A stretch of DNA of 64,000 bases, taken from NCBI GenBank assembly GCA_022385805.1, contig MU277688.1:195192-259191 (forward strand). The letters run 5' to 3'. Shown here piece after piece: positions 1 through 12,336 of the stretch (its first letter is position 1; each line of letters opens with the position of its first letter). A program made the position numbers and the translations under genes. The notes beneath the pieces were generated by a model that was not told the origin of the DNA, made no database searches, and saw only the letters and a program-made list of their open reading frames with translations. This DNA comes from Pilatotrama ljubarskyi. Taxonomy: Eukaryota; Basidiomycota; Agaricomycetes; Polyporales; Polyporaceae.

Positions 1-283
1 CAGGACAACGACGAAGAGCGCGAACAGCCCGAACGTTACGCGCAGTGACTGCACTGCGAACCCTGCAATGAAGGATACGGTCTGGAGGTGGGGACTTAGC
101 CACCACGTATGCATAGCAGGAACGGCATTGCTTACAGTAGCAGCAATCAGTGCGTCCCGGGCAATCCGCTCGACGAGCTTCTGTCCTTCAAAGTCCTAGC
201 ATGGAGTTGAGCACTACGAACGGTGCATTCGCAACGGGACTCACAATCTTCCCATCTACCAGTCTCTGAAGGTATTCATTCAT
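1..283 (-). CDS. SPC1: Signal peptidase complex subunit 1 (SPC1/SPC12), 3'-truncated by the window
   Basis: Small ER-membrane subunit of the signal peptidase complex. Exons on the minus strand: 283-245 (start ATG 283-281, MNEYLQRLVDGKI), 195-136 (DFEGQKLVERIARDALIAAT) and 81 to beyond position 1 (TVSFIAGFAVQSLRVTFG...). Both introns have GT...AG ends and all junctions are phase 0. The family hallmarks are the short N-terminus, the 'DFEGQKL' motif immediately before the first membrane helix, and a second helix after a short turn. Here the first helix is interrupted by intron 2 and the second is running off the window. The expected 'PPWP' segment and C-terminus lie outside. Family identity is recognised from the motif order, not from a search. 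The start is chosen because it gives the family's usual N-terminus and follows stop codons upstream. Confidence 0.85.
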
Positions 284-3200
284 CCTCAGTCGGTCCAGGA
301 CAGTCTCCGGTATACAAGCACGTCTTTTCTTGAAGGCCGAGTTGAAGGACTACCAGTATTCCGATAGACAGTCGCGGTGATGAGGACAGCTCTGGGACGG
401 AGGCGGGACAGAGCAGGCGCCCAACTGCCGGGATCAACCTCGGACTTTGCCGTTATGTCCTGCCACTTGTGTGCCACCACACCAACTTGCAAGTTGTTGC
501 GTTGTTTAGATCCAGCTGTTCAAACTGCGGAGGCCCATGAAAGACCCCTTGCAGTACTCACAAGCTCGACCTCGAGTCCGCCTTATATATGAGAACTCAT
601 ACTCTGAACAGTACCGGGCGGATCCCGGCGAGTATTGAAGTCACCGGTAACAGCTTCAGCTCTGCAACGTTCAGCTCAGGCTGTCACAGTTAAACCCCTA
701 CGTCAAAGGAGACTAGGTCATGCATGCAAGCGTGTACGCCGCACTACATGCTAGCCGGGTAAGCTTATACTTGACGCTGCCACCTTGTCGAGCATATATA
801 TGCTCACTAATCTTTAGGCTTCTACCAAGCCTTGTTACACATGAAGCAGGGCTGTAATCACTCATGTAACGAAACCGGCGCAACACATGCTCATGGGACT
901 CAACGTTGTCTCGAGGGGAAAGGTAGGTCTTTACCCCTCAACCGCCGAACAACTGATGGCTCGCGACCATGTCTCCAGAGAGCCATCAAGATAGCAAACC
1001 TGGACCACACCCGAGGACACGCATCGCCCGTCCATGATTCCGTCAATCGCTCTCACAAGGGGCAAGCATCGAGGATCGCAGCCCGCTTCTGACCCCAAGA
1101 GTCCGCACATCACGGACTTGGCCTTTATGTCGTCGTCGTCGTCTTCGCCGAAAACATCCTCCAAGCAGCTGCGCCTGATCGCCACATGGTGTTACGGCAC
1201 CACGACACACAGACATCTCTAGCCAATATCGAAGACGGCGTACGCAGAGGGCGCATTCTGCCAGTGCATACACTCAGCACGAGCTTTGCACCCTCGATCT
1301 CTGCCGCGACACGCCGTCTCTGCAGGCCTGCCTCTTCGCCACGGGACTGTCTTCTGCTCTCTGCCGGCCTTTACTTGCTTCCGCGACTTCTCTCTCTCGA
1401 GCCTTCACCTATGCGCTTCTACACGTCCGCACCGCAATCTCTCGCTCGTTCCCGCGGACTTTCTCCTCGCGCCCCGCCGCGTTTCGTGCCGTCACCGAAC
1501 AAACCGCCCTGTCGCGAACACATTGAACACGTTCCCCCTTCGTCTCCGCGCTCGACTTCGCGCACGCTAGAAGCCTGCGCAGATCGCTATCACCCCTCTG
1601 TCATCAGGAGCGAGCGCTGCCTCTCGGACTTCTGCGCTTCGCTGGGTCGAGAAGCTGAGATCTCGAGCGGACGGCAGGGCCAGATCTCATATCAACGCGT
1701 TTCGCCTCTCGAGCTGGCTGCCCTCATCGGTCGTGCCGTCCGGTGACAGTCTCCCGCCGGGCGCATGAAGCGCCTGCTGCAGCAGGCCGCGGGCGATTGG
1801 CACGTCGTACTTACATAAACGGAGAAAGCTGGTTTGCCCTCGGTGCCGATGCAGGGTACATTTTGGGCCAACAGTGCGCGGAACTCGCGTCCGTCCCTGG
1901 TTGCAGGTACGCAGTTATCTTGGACGGTATATGTACTCCCCGACGAGCCTGAGCCGTTCCTGGACTATTGTCAATTGAGCGGGCGCCGACTCGGAGCATG
2001 GCTATAGCGGGAGCTGTCGTGGTTGCTATAGCTGCTCCAAGGGAATCCCCGTCGGTGCTTGTACGCTGTGTGGCTCACACGGAGAGGGTCCAAGCACATG
2101 CTTGCTCTGATTGAGTACTGTGCGGATGGTGTCCTATGGCGTTTCAATGCACCTGCTTGGAACTAGACGTCACTATATGAGATGATGGATCCTGCGCCGG
2201 TACGTTCAAATTGCATCTCGGAATTGATGCTGGAGAGATGTCACTCTTCGCTAATGGCCCGTTCGGCGTAGGGTTCAACGGTGTCGACAGTGCCACTTGT
2301 AGCGAGCCTTCTGGCTATGTATGCCGTAAGACCGCCCAAAGGTCGAGGGCGAGCCACATCAGACATGCTCTTGATTGGAACAGCTGCCAGCTCATGCACG
2401 ACGTCCGAGCACCATATGGACGGTCGACTCGAATGCTATGGTTTATTGCCCAGGTCAGGAATATATGCAAGCGAGGGATATGTGTAATGTGCACTACTTC
2501 GGCGAGCGGACGGCTGCCTGCTAGCATTCGGCTTTCGAGCACATCCTCGCGCCCTCATGTTGAAAGACAGGAAGTGTTGCAAGTGTCAATTATTTACCGG
2601 CGTTCTGTGCGCCGTCTTACCAGTCGCAATGTATCGTGCTGGTGCAGTAAGCAGGTCGTCATGCTCGCAGCCTTCGGCATCCTCTTTGGCAGCCACCCAT
2701 TACCCCGCATCCGCCGAGCCCGCCCCCAGTCAGCCTACATGGCTGATTGTTTACCCTCTCCGATCGTCATCGATGCATCGGCATCGTACCGCCCTCTAGA
2801 TCAAATACATCCGTCTGGCTCAGACGTTCGGGCTCTGTAGAGCAATGAACTACGAATACTCATACGAGTACTTCTTTCGCGCAGCAGAGCAGTAGTTGTA
2901 GATGGGACGTCAAGATGATACGGATTTCGTGCAAAGGGGCGAGGAGGCTGTCCAGACTCTCCGGGCATGTATATAATTAAATTCCCGGAAACATGGAGGT
3001 GCACTGTTGATCGGGCCAACCGATCGAATCCAGATGCACCCGCCGCTCGCGTTGTCGCATGCAGCAGCAGCAGCAGCTTGAACGTCAACCACCACCATCC
3101 GCGTAAGTCGAGCGTCGCAGCAGCTTCACGGCAGATGCACGAGCTGAAGCAGTCGGATCAGGATTAAGTGCCCTCGCGAAGCCCGGGTATATACCGCCCA

Positions 3201-4024
3201 AGCGCGCGTCCGCCGCCAGCGAATATAAGTCCCAGCTGCCGCCCGACGACGCGGCCGGCGAATATCAGCTCGTCCGTTTGCCTGCTGCATTCCATCACGA
3301 CGCCAGGCCCGCTGCAGATCCGCACGACTGGCGTGCTATTGCTATCGCCCTCGTTCGCAGCAGCAGCCCGCACTCTCTTCGGCGGCGTCTGGGCACAAGG
3401 TTCACGCCGTGAAGGTCGGGAGCGCTCTGACTGCCGCGACCCCCCGCGTTCTGTTCCCTCCCTTGCTCTTGGAGCAGCACCGCATCCCCCGTCCACACAG
3501 CTAGCCCCCAGGCCTGTGCAGGAACGTTCTGAGCCGCTGGGACGTTCTCTAGGAGAGAGCACTAGCACTCACGCCAGGCACAGCCCACGGTTTCGTCTGC
3601 GAAGGGATACACCGCCACGCGCACATCGATAATCTTGCCTCGCCTCGCGCCTGCTGCTTCTCTGTGTCTGGTGGCGTATTAAACCGCGTGTGTGCGTTGA
3701 CAGCTCCATGTCCACTTCCCAGCGGGCGAGTCGGTCCCCGGGCGGCGCAGCAGCATCCCAGGGCGAATTCGAATCCACCAACGCCGGAGGTGCGTCCGCC
3801 GTAAGCGCCTGTGTCAAGGATTTCTGATGCATCATTGTTCCGCATTCCAAGCTCCATACAAGCCTCCCGGCCCACCACTGGCGAATCTTCCCACCTCAGG
3901 TGCGTCAACTCTCTTCCTCCTCGCCGTCCTCAGCCGTCTCCTCGACATCGCTGACCCTCTTTCTTTCCCTGTCGCTCGTTCTCTAGGTGTCTCCAGGCCG
4001 CGTACGTCGGCCTCCTCGAGCTCG
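284..4024. other. Gene-free stretch upstream of the zinc-cluster gene
   Basis: Several open frames occur here on both strands (for example 1186-1746 and 2211-2840, plus strand) but none shows a recognisable domain, and their composition looks random. A perfect 16-bp palindrome lies at 791-806. A short CAG run sits near 3061-3075. TATA-like 'gggtatatacc' and 'gaatataag' elements lie around 3185-3230. The last ~800 bp probably contain the promoter and a long 5' leader, possibly with a leader intron, of the downstream gene. I see no RNA gene or mobile element. Confidence 0.5.
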
Positions 4025-7000
4025 ATGATCGGCCAGATCCCCTCTCTGTACGATCCCAACATGGCGATCCCCCCGGAAGGGCTCGACTACCAGCAGTGGG
4101 TGGAGAACTATCAGAACGGGCAGTATCCGTACGCCCAGGCGGGCTTGTCCGGTAATGTCTCTCAGGTTCCTTTCCAACCACCCCAGCAGCAGCCGCAACA
4201 GCCGCAGTCCCAGCTCCATCACGTCCAAGCCCCCGCGTCCGCCGCCGCCCCTACCCAAAACCGCTACAACTTCGTGCAGGAGGCGTACGCGACCGGCGAT
4301 CAGGGCACCAGCTACGACCCCCATTTCGTCCAGCCCGTTCAGGCGAGTCGTCCCCAGCGTGGGCTGCCGCGTATCTCCCGCCGAAGTGGCGCCACCGTGG
4401 GCTATCCCGTCGCACCTAACCTGAGGATTCCGGATCCCCCCAGAGGCCCATATCAACAGACCCAGCAGTCTCCCCACCCCCAGCAGCAGGCCTTCGCTGT
4501 CCAGGGCGCTGCGCAGGGCAACGACTCGTACTTCTACGGATCTGTCAACCCGGACGTCATGTCGGGCTCCGGCGATCAGCCACACCATCATTCGTCGTAC
4601 AACTTCGTGCAGCAGTACCAGCCCGAGTCGTACTCCGCGACGTCGTACACGCCCAACTCTGACTTCACCAATCTGCCCTCATCCGTCTCGACGCCCTCGG
4701 TCGGCGGCACTGACGACAATCCGTACTCGTCGGCGTCGTCTCACGCTCCTCAGCCTAAGTCGACTCAACAGGCTCAGGCGTCGTCTTCGCGGATGCCCTC
4801 CGGGACTGCTACTCGCGGTCGGGGTCGCGGCGGCAAGCAGGCCGTGAAGCGGCAGCGTGTCGAAGACCCGCAGGACGGCGGGGACAGCGACACGTCTGAC
4901 GACGAGCAGGGTCCAACAATGACCGGGCTGAACATGACAGTCAGTGTGCCGCCACCGCAAGGACAAAATTCGCTTCCGGCTAGGCTGTAAGTTGCTCCCG
5001 GGTCCCGGTGCTCTGTCGCACGCTGATCAGGCCTACGCCTCCTTCTTTTCGCTGCTTCTGTTCGTGTCGTCGCCGCTGGACGTACTGCCATCCGGGACTT
5101 GCGTCGTCCGTCCGTGTGCTTCAATACGGCGTTATCACATCTACGGCGCTTATTCGGTCTTCCGTGCCGCACGTGCGCTCAATCTTCCCCTCGACGCCTC
5201 GCTCGTATGGCGTCGACGCTGCAGGCCCGGCGCGTGCAAGCACTGCAAGAAGCTGAAGGTGCGTGTGCAGTGAAAATGGACGGCCTCGGTGCCTTGCCGC
5301 GCGCGGCGAGACAGCGCCGCATATGGCAGAGACCGAGGCCGCTGTCGTGCGGAGGCTGATCGATGCCCATGGCGGTGCGACAGATGAGGTGCGAGTTTCC
5401 GCCAGACGCGAACACGTGCAAGCGCTGCAAGTCAAGCGGGCATCAGTGCATCGTCGAGGGCAGAAAGCCCCGGAATGCGCCAAAGTGAGTGTCGTCTTCC
5501 TCCGTTTCGGCGGCTGTGGCGGGCCTGGCGTACCCGCAGACTTAAGTACCGGACGTCATCCGGATGGCGGGGCTTCCTTGCTGCCGACCTCTGCGTCCGT
5601 GTCTGCATCGCGCGCGAGACCCTGTCCGGATTCAGCTGTCCCTGATGTCGATGCCGTTGTCGATCTCGCCGTCGGGATCCGATGCGCCGTCGCCTCCGTT
5701 GTCGTTTGATGAGCTTGAGCTCGAAGAGGACGGGTTCTCATTTGTCTTTTCTGCCGACAGCAAGCGCGAGTACCTCCTCGCCCAGATCCGCCAGAAGAAC
5801 GCGATCATCGAATCGCTTCTCAAGCAGGTACGTCTTCCGCCTGTGGCGCGCCCGCCGGTGCAATTTCCACCGGCGGAGCGGGTGTTCGATGCTCGCCTCT
5901 CGCCCACACATACATATCACCTTCTTAGATCCACAACCCGTATCTGGCGACCCCGATGTCCATTGCGTCGTACCGGATGGCGACGTCGCCCACGGACCAG
6001 AACAACCAGAACGTGATCGCGTTCCTCGACCGCCTCCAGGCGAGCGTGCAGACCGCGGGGTCGTCCGCCGGCGCGGACGCGTTCAAGTTCGAGTCGCGCG
6101 GCGAGAGGAACAGCGACGACTCGGACGAGGACGTGAACGACGCCTCTGCGAACGATCTCACTGAACGTGCGCAGGACGAGGACGACGAGCCGCTCAAGGA
6201 CGCGGAGGACCAGCCGCAGGCGTTGCCGGACCAGACGGTGCCCATTGGCCTCCTGGCCAAACTCGCTCTCGACCACAACAAGAAGAGGGGACACAGAAAG
6301 TCCAACGCCAAGCCGAAAGAGAACGAATCCTCGGATGACGATGTTGTACGTGCTTAATCGAAGTCTCCCGCGTCAATAGCGAGGTTCTGACATGCTTACC
6401 CCATAGGGTGTCGCCAACGACGCGTTCTTTGAGCCAGGTGAGTACTGTCGTAAACGGATGGGACGATGCGTGCTCAAACGATTTCCTGATAGGTCCTGCC
6501 TTCAACCTTGGGATGCGGCAAACCATGATCGAGAGCATCAGCCCCCCGGAGATCTTGGTGCACGGGCTCGTCACGCCTGACGATGTGGATAAGTTGTTCA
6601 AGATGTACGCTGCACCGCTCCATCGCCACTCGGTCTAATGCTCACTCTCTTTGCTTCGCAGCTACTTTGAGAGGATCAACGTGCACTGCGACATCCTCGA
6701 TCCCGCGCTGCACACGCCCGCGACGACGTTCAACCGCTGCCCGTTCCTATTTACCGTCAGTGAGTACATCGTTCCCCCGCTCCTCCGCTACAGACATGCT
6801 AAACACGCCGCAGTCTGCGCGATCTCCTCGAGGTATTATCAGGAGAAGTCGGACATCTACCCGATCGCTATGCACTTCGCCAAGCATGCCGCTGCATCGG
6901 CTCTCCTCAACGGGTGGAAGTCGGTCGAACTGGCGCAAGCGTACCTGCTCATGAGCTTGTATGGCGTTCCAGTGAGGCGTTGGGAAGAGGACAGGAATTG

Positions 7001-8951
7001 GCTCTACACTGGCTTGGCGATCCGGTAAGCTGGGATCTCAGCACTGCGGTGTTATGTTGCTTACGTCGTGTCAGTATCGCCACGGATCTGAACTTGCACG
7101 TGGTGTCGAACGTGAAGCCAAAGACCGACCGGCAGGAGCGGGAACTGGTTAACCAGCAGCGCGTGTGGCTCCTCTGCTACAACGTCGACAGGTCCACTGC
7201 CACTCAGTTTGGAAAGCCTGCGACGATCAAGGAGGACTAGTGAGTGCTACTGATTGACCGGCTGTACTCAGGAAACTGATGATGCCTGTTAGCACCATTC
7301 GCAACTCTGCTGATTGGTACAAGCGGTCACGGATGAACACCCCAGTGCGTGTCCCGTGGCATACTTCTTCCAGTCTGACCTGATTATTACTCGTTCTAGT
7401 TCAACATCGGCACGTCTGCATACGCGCAGATGCTCAAGATCATCTCGAGCTTCCACGATGAGATTTATTCGGATCCTGACTCGCCGACCGGGCTCAACCA
7501 GGTAATGCTTGAATGTGGCGAACCTCACGGCCAGCGTGGCTGACCCATCTGGCTGCTGACAGCGCCTCGATTTCCGTGCGTCTATCGTCAACCACGATGA
7601 GAAGTTCCAAGCGTTCTTTGAGGAGTGGTCAGAACGCTTCAGACGCGATTCTGATCTGACTGGTATGCCTATGCTCTACTCAAGAAGCAGTTGTACCAAC
7701 TCACTCTGGACGCGGTAGATCCTGCGCTCAAGTTCCGCGCATCCCTACTGCCATTGTAAGCGAGCCGTGACGGCGGGCAGCCTTGGGTACTGACGTTGAT
7801 GTGCCTCCAGCCTCACACACTATGCGAGACTGGTGATGTGGTCGTTCGGGTTCCAGCAGGCGTTCAAGCGCGGATTCCGGCCGGAGGATCAGATTTTCTT
7901 GGACAAGGTTTGCTGTCCCTCGCTTTCTTGCCCTGGCATCACTCACCGACGGCCTTCCAGTGCTTCGAGATCGCGAAATCCCTCATCGTGACACTGATTG
8001 AGACCCTCGTTCCCTCGGGATACATGCGCACCTCTCCAGATGGTACGTAACGACTGGCACTGCGCTGATGATGTCATACTCACTCACCTGTGTCCTATAG
8101 CTCACTTTGTGTTCGCGTCCTTCGCGTCTGCGTTCCTCCTCAAGGTAATCGCGATCTCACACCCTCTGCGCTTTTCACTCATAGACATGCTGTTCAGCTG
8201 CTCCGTCCGGAATGCTCGAGCTTCGTCTCCACCGAAACTCAAACGGAGATATTCGACCTCATCAGCCGCCTCGTCGAAGTCCTTCGCTCCCCAGACGTCG
8301 CAATCGACGAGCGCCACACCCCCGCATTGCACTCTCGCTTCCTCCACGGACTCCTCAGAAAGTACCGCCACCTGGCGGTGAGTCCCCGTTCTTCGGATTC
8401 GCAGGGGCCCCCTTCACAGCCCCAGGCACAGACCGTCCACAGTTCCAGTTCGACCTCGTCCACGTCTTTCCCGAGCCAACCAGCAGGCCCCTCTCCGCAA
8501 GGCGCCCCACCGCCCAACCAGCAGTATCCTGGCCACGGCGCCGGTGCCGGCAGCGGCATGTACGACAACCTCGCGGCAACGAGCCCGACGTCGTACACGT
8601 CGTCCGACTCTTCGACGACCCTCCCGCCGGAGCCGATGTACGACATCGAGACGTCCTTTACGGCCACGAACGGGCAGGGCATGTACCAGTTTGGGACGCC
8701 GCAGGCAGAGGAGACGTGGGGCGTGGGCGCGCTCATGGCACTGCAGAACCCGAACTACTGGAAGGACATGATGATGCCGGGGTACGTCGCAACTCTTTGT
8801 GGTGGGCTGCTCTCAAGGCAGGGATGCTCATGGATGCTTGTGCAGCTGGTCGTGGCCGGAGTCTCCACCGATGCAGGACCATACCATGACGAACGGGTTC
8901 GACACCAGCATGAACCAGTACCAGATGGCGGCGCCCATCATCAGCGGATGA
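4025..8951 (+). CDS. Zn2Cys6 transcription factor with fungal-specific TF domain
   Basis: DNA-binding regulator. Exon 1 (4025-4986) encodes a Gln/Ser/Pro-rich disordered region ending in an RGRGRGG / KRQR basic stretch and an acidic patch. A 34-nt microexon (5225-5258) gives PGACKHCKKLK, and exon 5384-5484 gives MRCEFPPDANTCKRCKSSG plus HQCIVEGRKPRNAP, together a complete six-cysteine zinc cluster. A coiled segment follows (KREYLLAQIRQKNAIIESLL, exon ending 5827), then exon 5929-6345, then many short exons carrying the fungal_trans domain (e.g. YFERINVHCDILDPALHTP; WKSVELAQAYLLMSLYG; RQERELVNQQRVWLLCYNV). The last exon ends ...YQMAAPIISG, stop 8949-8951. An upstream in-frame ATG (3827) would add 66 aa of unconvincing sequence, so 4025 is preferred. 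Uncertain: the 5485-5760 segment is treated as an intron, although its 3' half is open in frame and could be partly coding. Target genes unknown. Confidence 0.85.
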
Positions 8952-9638
8952 GCTGTCCATGCCACCATCGCCCTCGTTCTGGTCGCTCTGGCTCTCCACT
9001 TACGCATTCTACCCAAGCAGGAGGAGAGATGCGCGGTCTACGGTCTACTGTTCTTGGCGTCTCATTCTGATCTTTATCGGCCACCGCACCGTCAGCATAT
9101 ACATACCTCCAACCTGGTCTCTCCCCAGCGTCGTCCGTCTCGAACGTCGCCGATTCCGAGAGGCGCGAGCGACACGGCCTCGCTCGGAGCACGAAGGGGG
9201 CCCACATTTCCCGACTACGACTCGTTCACTGTAGCTTACCCATCTAAGTCGAATTTGGTCTCTCGCGTTGTACTATGAGTGGATTTGTACAGATATATTA
9301 TCGGTCCTCCTTTCGCGCTAGATTCATTTTGTCTGACCGCTGACCAGGCTGCAGGGAGGATAGGTAGCTTCCACGTGGTGCCCGATCGAGATCTCACCCC
9401 GCACTACGAGCGCCTGTCGAGAGTAGCAGCGTCTCCGAGTCTCTCAGCCACCGCTCTGAGGTTACGTACTGAACGACCACCGCCATCTTGTCGGACGCTC
9501 TAGTGGTAACCTTCTGGACCATGGCCCTGAGACTGTAGGCTCTTGATACGCATTGCACGCTATCTGGCACAATATTTTGCCCTCGCACCTGCCCGACTTG
9601 TGAAGAGGCGAAGGGACACGGAGATACACTAGACAGCC
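8952..9638. other. Intergenic, 3' UTR of the TF and promoter of the Atg22-like gene
   Basis: No coding frame with recognisable content and no repeat seen. It separates two plus-strand genes. Confidence 0.5.
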
Positions 9639-11855
9639 ATGAATGCAGACCCTTCGGCTCTCCCAGCTCATGAGCTTGACCTGGAGATACCCCGGTACGA
9701 TAAGCAGAAGTACCACAGGCATCTGAGGGGGTGGTTTAGCTATGCGTTTGCTAGGTATGTTTCAAACTGTACGCCTGGCAGAGCTGAATCCTAAGGGACT
9801 GCAGTGAGGTGTTCGTCATCGTCTCCTTGACGCTCTTCCTTCCTATTTGCTTGGAACAGTTCGCTCGGTAAGTGATCACACCATGGATTGGTGAGCGTGA
9901 GTACTGAATATTCTGTAGAGATAATGGGTACCTGCTACCAGACAAGACGCAGCCGTGCAATTCTGTAAGCACCTCTCCCTCCTCCGCCGAAGGCGAACGG
10001 GACGCTCGCTGCGTAGTGAAGCTCGGTTGGCTATGGATTGATAGTGCTAGCTTCAGGTGCGCGAGTCTGCTCTCCAAATTGAATACTGCAGCTTAACGAG
10101 CCCCGACAGTCTATACGTGTACTCCATCTCCGTAGCCCTTCAGGCTCTCACCGTAATCTCTATGGGCGGCATCGCAGATCACCGTAAGCTTCAGATCCAG
10201 TACGCCCTAGCACATCCATCTCACGAGCTCCAAGCTCCACATCGGAAGAAGCTATTGCTCGCTTTCGCCGCCCTAGGCTCTATCTCTGCCGTACTCTTCC
10301 TCCTGGTTCCCTCTACATCTCCAGTGTGGCCCCTGGTCGCACCCCTCGCTATCTTCGCTAACGTCGGTTTTGGCGCATCCATCGTCGCGCTGAATGCATA
10401 TATCCCCACCCTCGCTCAGGGTGCGCAAGAAGTCGTCGCCGCGCGGGCGAACCTCGTCCGGCTCCTACGCGCGCCGTCGATACCCGCGGAATCAGAGCTG
10501 CGACGATCTGCCGATGCTCGCGAAGTAGCATCGGAGGCAAACGAGCCTCTCCTCGCCCGAGTACCCGAAGAGGGCAACGATCCGCATCACGGTGACGCTC
10601 GCACCGCCAAGGCGGAACACGACAAAGTCCTTTCCATCACAACGTCGCGCATTTCCTCGCAAGGTATCGCGCTCGGATACGCTGCGGGCATCGTCATGTT
10701 ACTTCTTGCGCTCATCCCTGTGCGCGCGATGAAGGGCTCGACGGACTCGCTTCGCCTCGCGATAGGATTGAGTGGTATCTGGTGGGCGCTGTTCTCACTG
10801 CCCGCTGCGGCGTGGCTACCTGGGGCGTCCGCTGCGTCGCAAGGGGCCATCGTGCTGCTGGAGGACGGTGAAGATGAGGGCGGTGATGTAAGACGACCCA
10901 GAGTAGGAGACGAGCAGGACTGGAGCATGACGCGGGAGGTTGCGCGGGCATGGAAAAGGCTCGGGCAGATGCTCAGGTGGACCGAGATCAAGCGGCTCCG
11001 GAATACTTTCGTCTACCTCGCCGCGTGGTTCCTCCTCTCAGATGGTCTGCAACTCACTCTTTGCGCTGATGTCGAGCTCTTGCTAATGCCCAAGCACCTG
11101 TAGGATTCACCACCATCACCTCAACCGCGCTGCTCTTTGGCAAGACGACGCTGCACATGCCGCCCTCCTCCTTGATCCTCATCGGCGCGCTCACGCCGAC
11201 CGCAGGCATTCTCGGCTCTCTCATCTGGCCGATCGTGCAGCGGCGTGCGGGCTGGTCGAACCTCCGCGTTCTCGTCGTGCTCGTCGTCATGGCCTCCGCT
11301 ATCCCCGCCTACGGCTGCCTTGGTTTCCTACCGGTATTCCAGAAAGGGAGCGTGAAGTTTGGGGGATTGACGACTCCTGCGGAGATGTATGTTCTTGCGG
11401 TATACTTCGTGAGTTCAATGCTCCGTGTTCCACACTTAATTGATAACAGTCAACCCCATTTGCGGCCTTTGTAGGGTTCGGTATACGGCGCGTTCCAGGG
11501 CTACGCGCGCGCGTTCTATGCCGAGTTCATCCCGCCCGGCGAAGAGGCGCGATGGTACGCGCTCTTCTCTATCACCGACAAGGTAAGTCCGCGTCCGGCT
11601 CCTTCCCCATTCTGGCCAACTCCTTCCCCATTCTGGCCACATTTCTGATATTTTGCTCGCTTTTGACAGTCAAGCTCGTTTGTCGGTCCGCTGGTCGTAG
11701 GCCTAATCGCGGACACGACGGGCAACATCCGCTACGCGTTCTTCTTCCTGGTGTTCATGATCTGGGCTGCGGTGCCCATCCTCATGGCCGTCGACGTCGA
11801 GCGCGGAAGAGAGGATGCGCAGCGGTATACTGCCGTCGCTCGGTCTGCGCGCTAG
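9639..11855 (+). CDS. Atg22-like major facilitator (vacuolar amino-acid effluxer family)
   Basis: Multi-pass membrane transporter of the Atg22 family, which in yeast exports amino acids from the vacuole after autophagic breakdown. Exon 1 9639-9755 (MNADPSALPAHELDLEIPRY...), then a conserved GWFSYAFASEVFVIVSL start of the first helix across intron 1, LPICLEQFARDNGYLLPD, a long exon with several helices, an acidic, disordered cytoplasmic loop (about DGEDEGGDVRRPRVGDEQD) and a C-terminal half with WFLLSD / GFTTITSTALLFGKTTLHM, YGAFQGYARAFYAEFIPPGE and SSSFVGPLVVGLIADTTGN, which are typical of the family. Stop TAG 11853-11855. The intron beginning at 11583 holds a 20-bp direct duplication (11599-11618 and 11620-11639). 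Family assignment is firm. The substrate and vacuolar location are inferred from the family. Confidence 0.85.
11599..11639. repeat. Two tandem 20-bp copies inside an Atg22-like intron
   Basis: The sequence ctccttccccattctggcca occurs at 11599-11618 and again at 11620-11639 with one extra base between the copies. It lies wholly in the pyrimidine-rich intron, so the reading frame is untouched. It looks like a recent replication-slippage duplication. Confidence 0.9.
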
Positions 11856-11972
11856 TGCGATCTATATTCTCAGTTGCGGTTAGGGTATATGTATGCATCA
11901 TCTAATACGACAGTACTTAAACCTCCAAGATGGAATCTGCATACTCTAGAGAAAGACATCACTATACACCCG

Positions 11973-12241
11973 TCACCAGTAGATAGCCTCTCCGGCTCTA
12001 ATCTGAGGTCGTTCAACCAGCGGTGCCAGAAGCTGTACAAACTGTGCTCGGCGCCCGGGGGGGTCTCTTCGGCCGTGTTCCCACTGGTCGTCAACGAACA
12101 CCAGCTCCTCCAGCTTCTCCCCTCGCTCTGCACGCTCTCTCAGCACCTTCAGCATGGTCGAGACGGTCAGGTTCCCTCCGTGGACACTCTCCGGATCAAA
12201 CGTGCCCCCGGTCTGTACGTGTCGCAATCGGGGGCAGCAGA
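11973..12241 (-). pseudogene. 3' remnant of an F-box/LRR-like gene, cut by a transposon end
   Basis: An open frame reads leftward from 12241 to a TGA at 11975-11973. It encodes ...LRHVQTGGTFDPES..., LRERAERGEKLEELVFVDDQ..., a pattern common in the C-terminal leucine-rich part of Agaricomycete F-box proteins. The 5' side does not continue: at 12242 the sequence becomes the terminal repeat of the element described next, then the assembly gap. No matching upstream exon is visible on the right of the gap. I infer a gene broken by insertion, though the 5' part could be hidden in the gap or the exon could start nearby. The F-box link is by resemblance only. Confidence 0.45.
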
Positions 12242-12336
12242 CTACACGCCCAGACGAACCAGAGATCGGTTCGATATCTGAAATGGCAGACACCCGCGCG
12301 ATGTGTGACAGACATCGGGCCTATGATTTCCGACCA
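12242..12336. mobile_element. Left end of a foldback element (same family as 28320-29130)
   Basis: These 95 bp match 28320-28414 with a single mismatch and start at the same base (ctacacgcccag...), and they also match the right terminal repeat at 29130 when reversed. The copy is then lost in the N gap. If it is full length (811 bp, as in the other copy) it would end near 13052, inside the gap, which is consistent with no matching right end being visible after 13126. Confidence 0.85.

Noticed and set aside
1186..1746. 186-codon plus-strand frame
   Set aside because: Arg/Ser/Pro/Leu-rich, no domain, and overlapping frames of similar length on the same strand. Looks like GC-rich random sequence.
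2211..2840. 209-codon plus-strand frame
   Set aside because: No conserved pattern, mixed composition without low-complexity or helix structure, no neighbouring exons.
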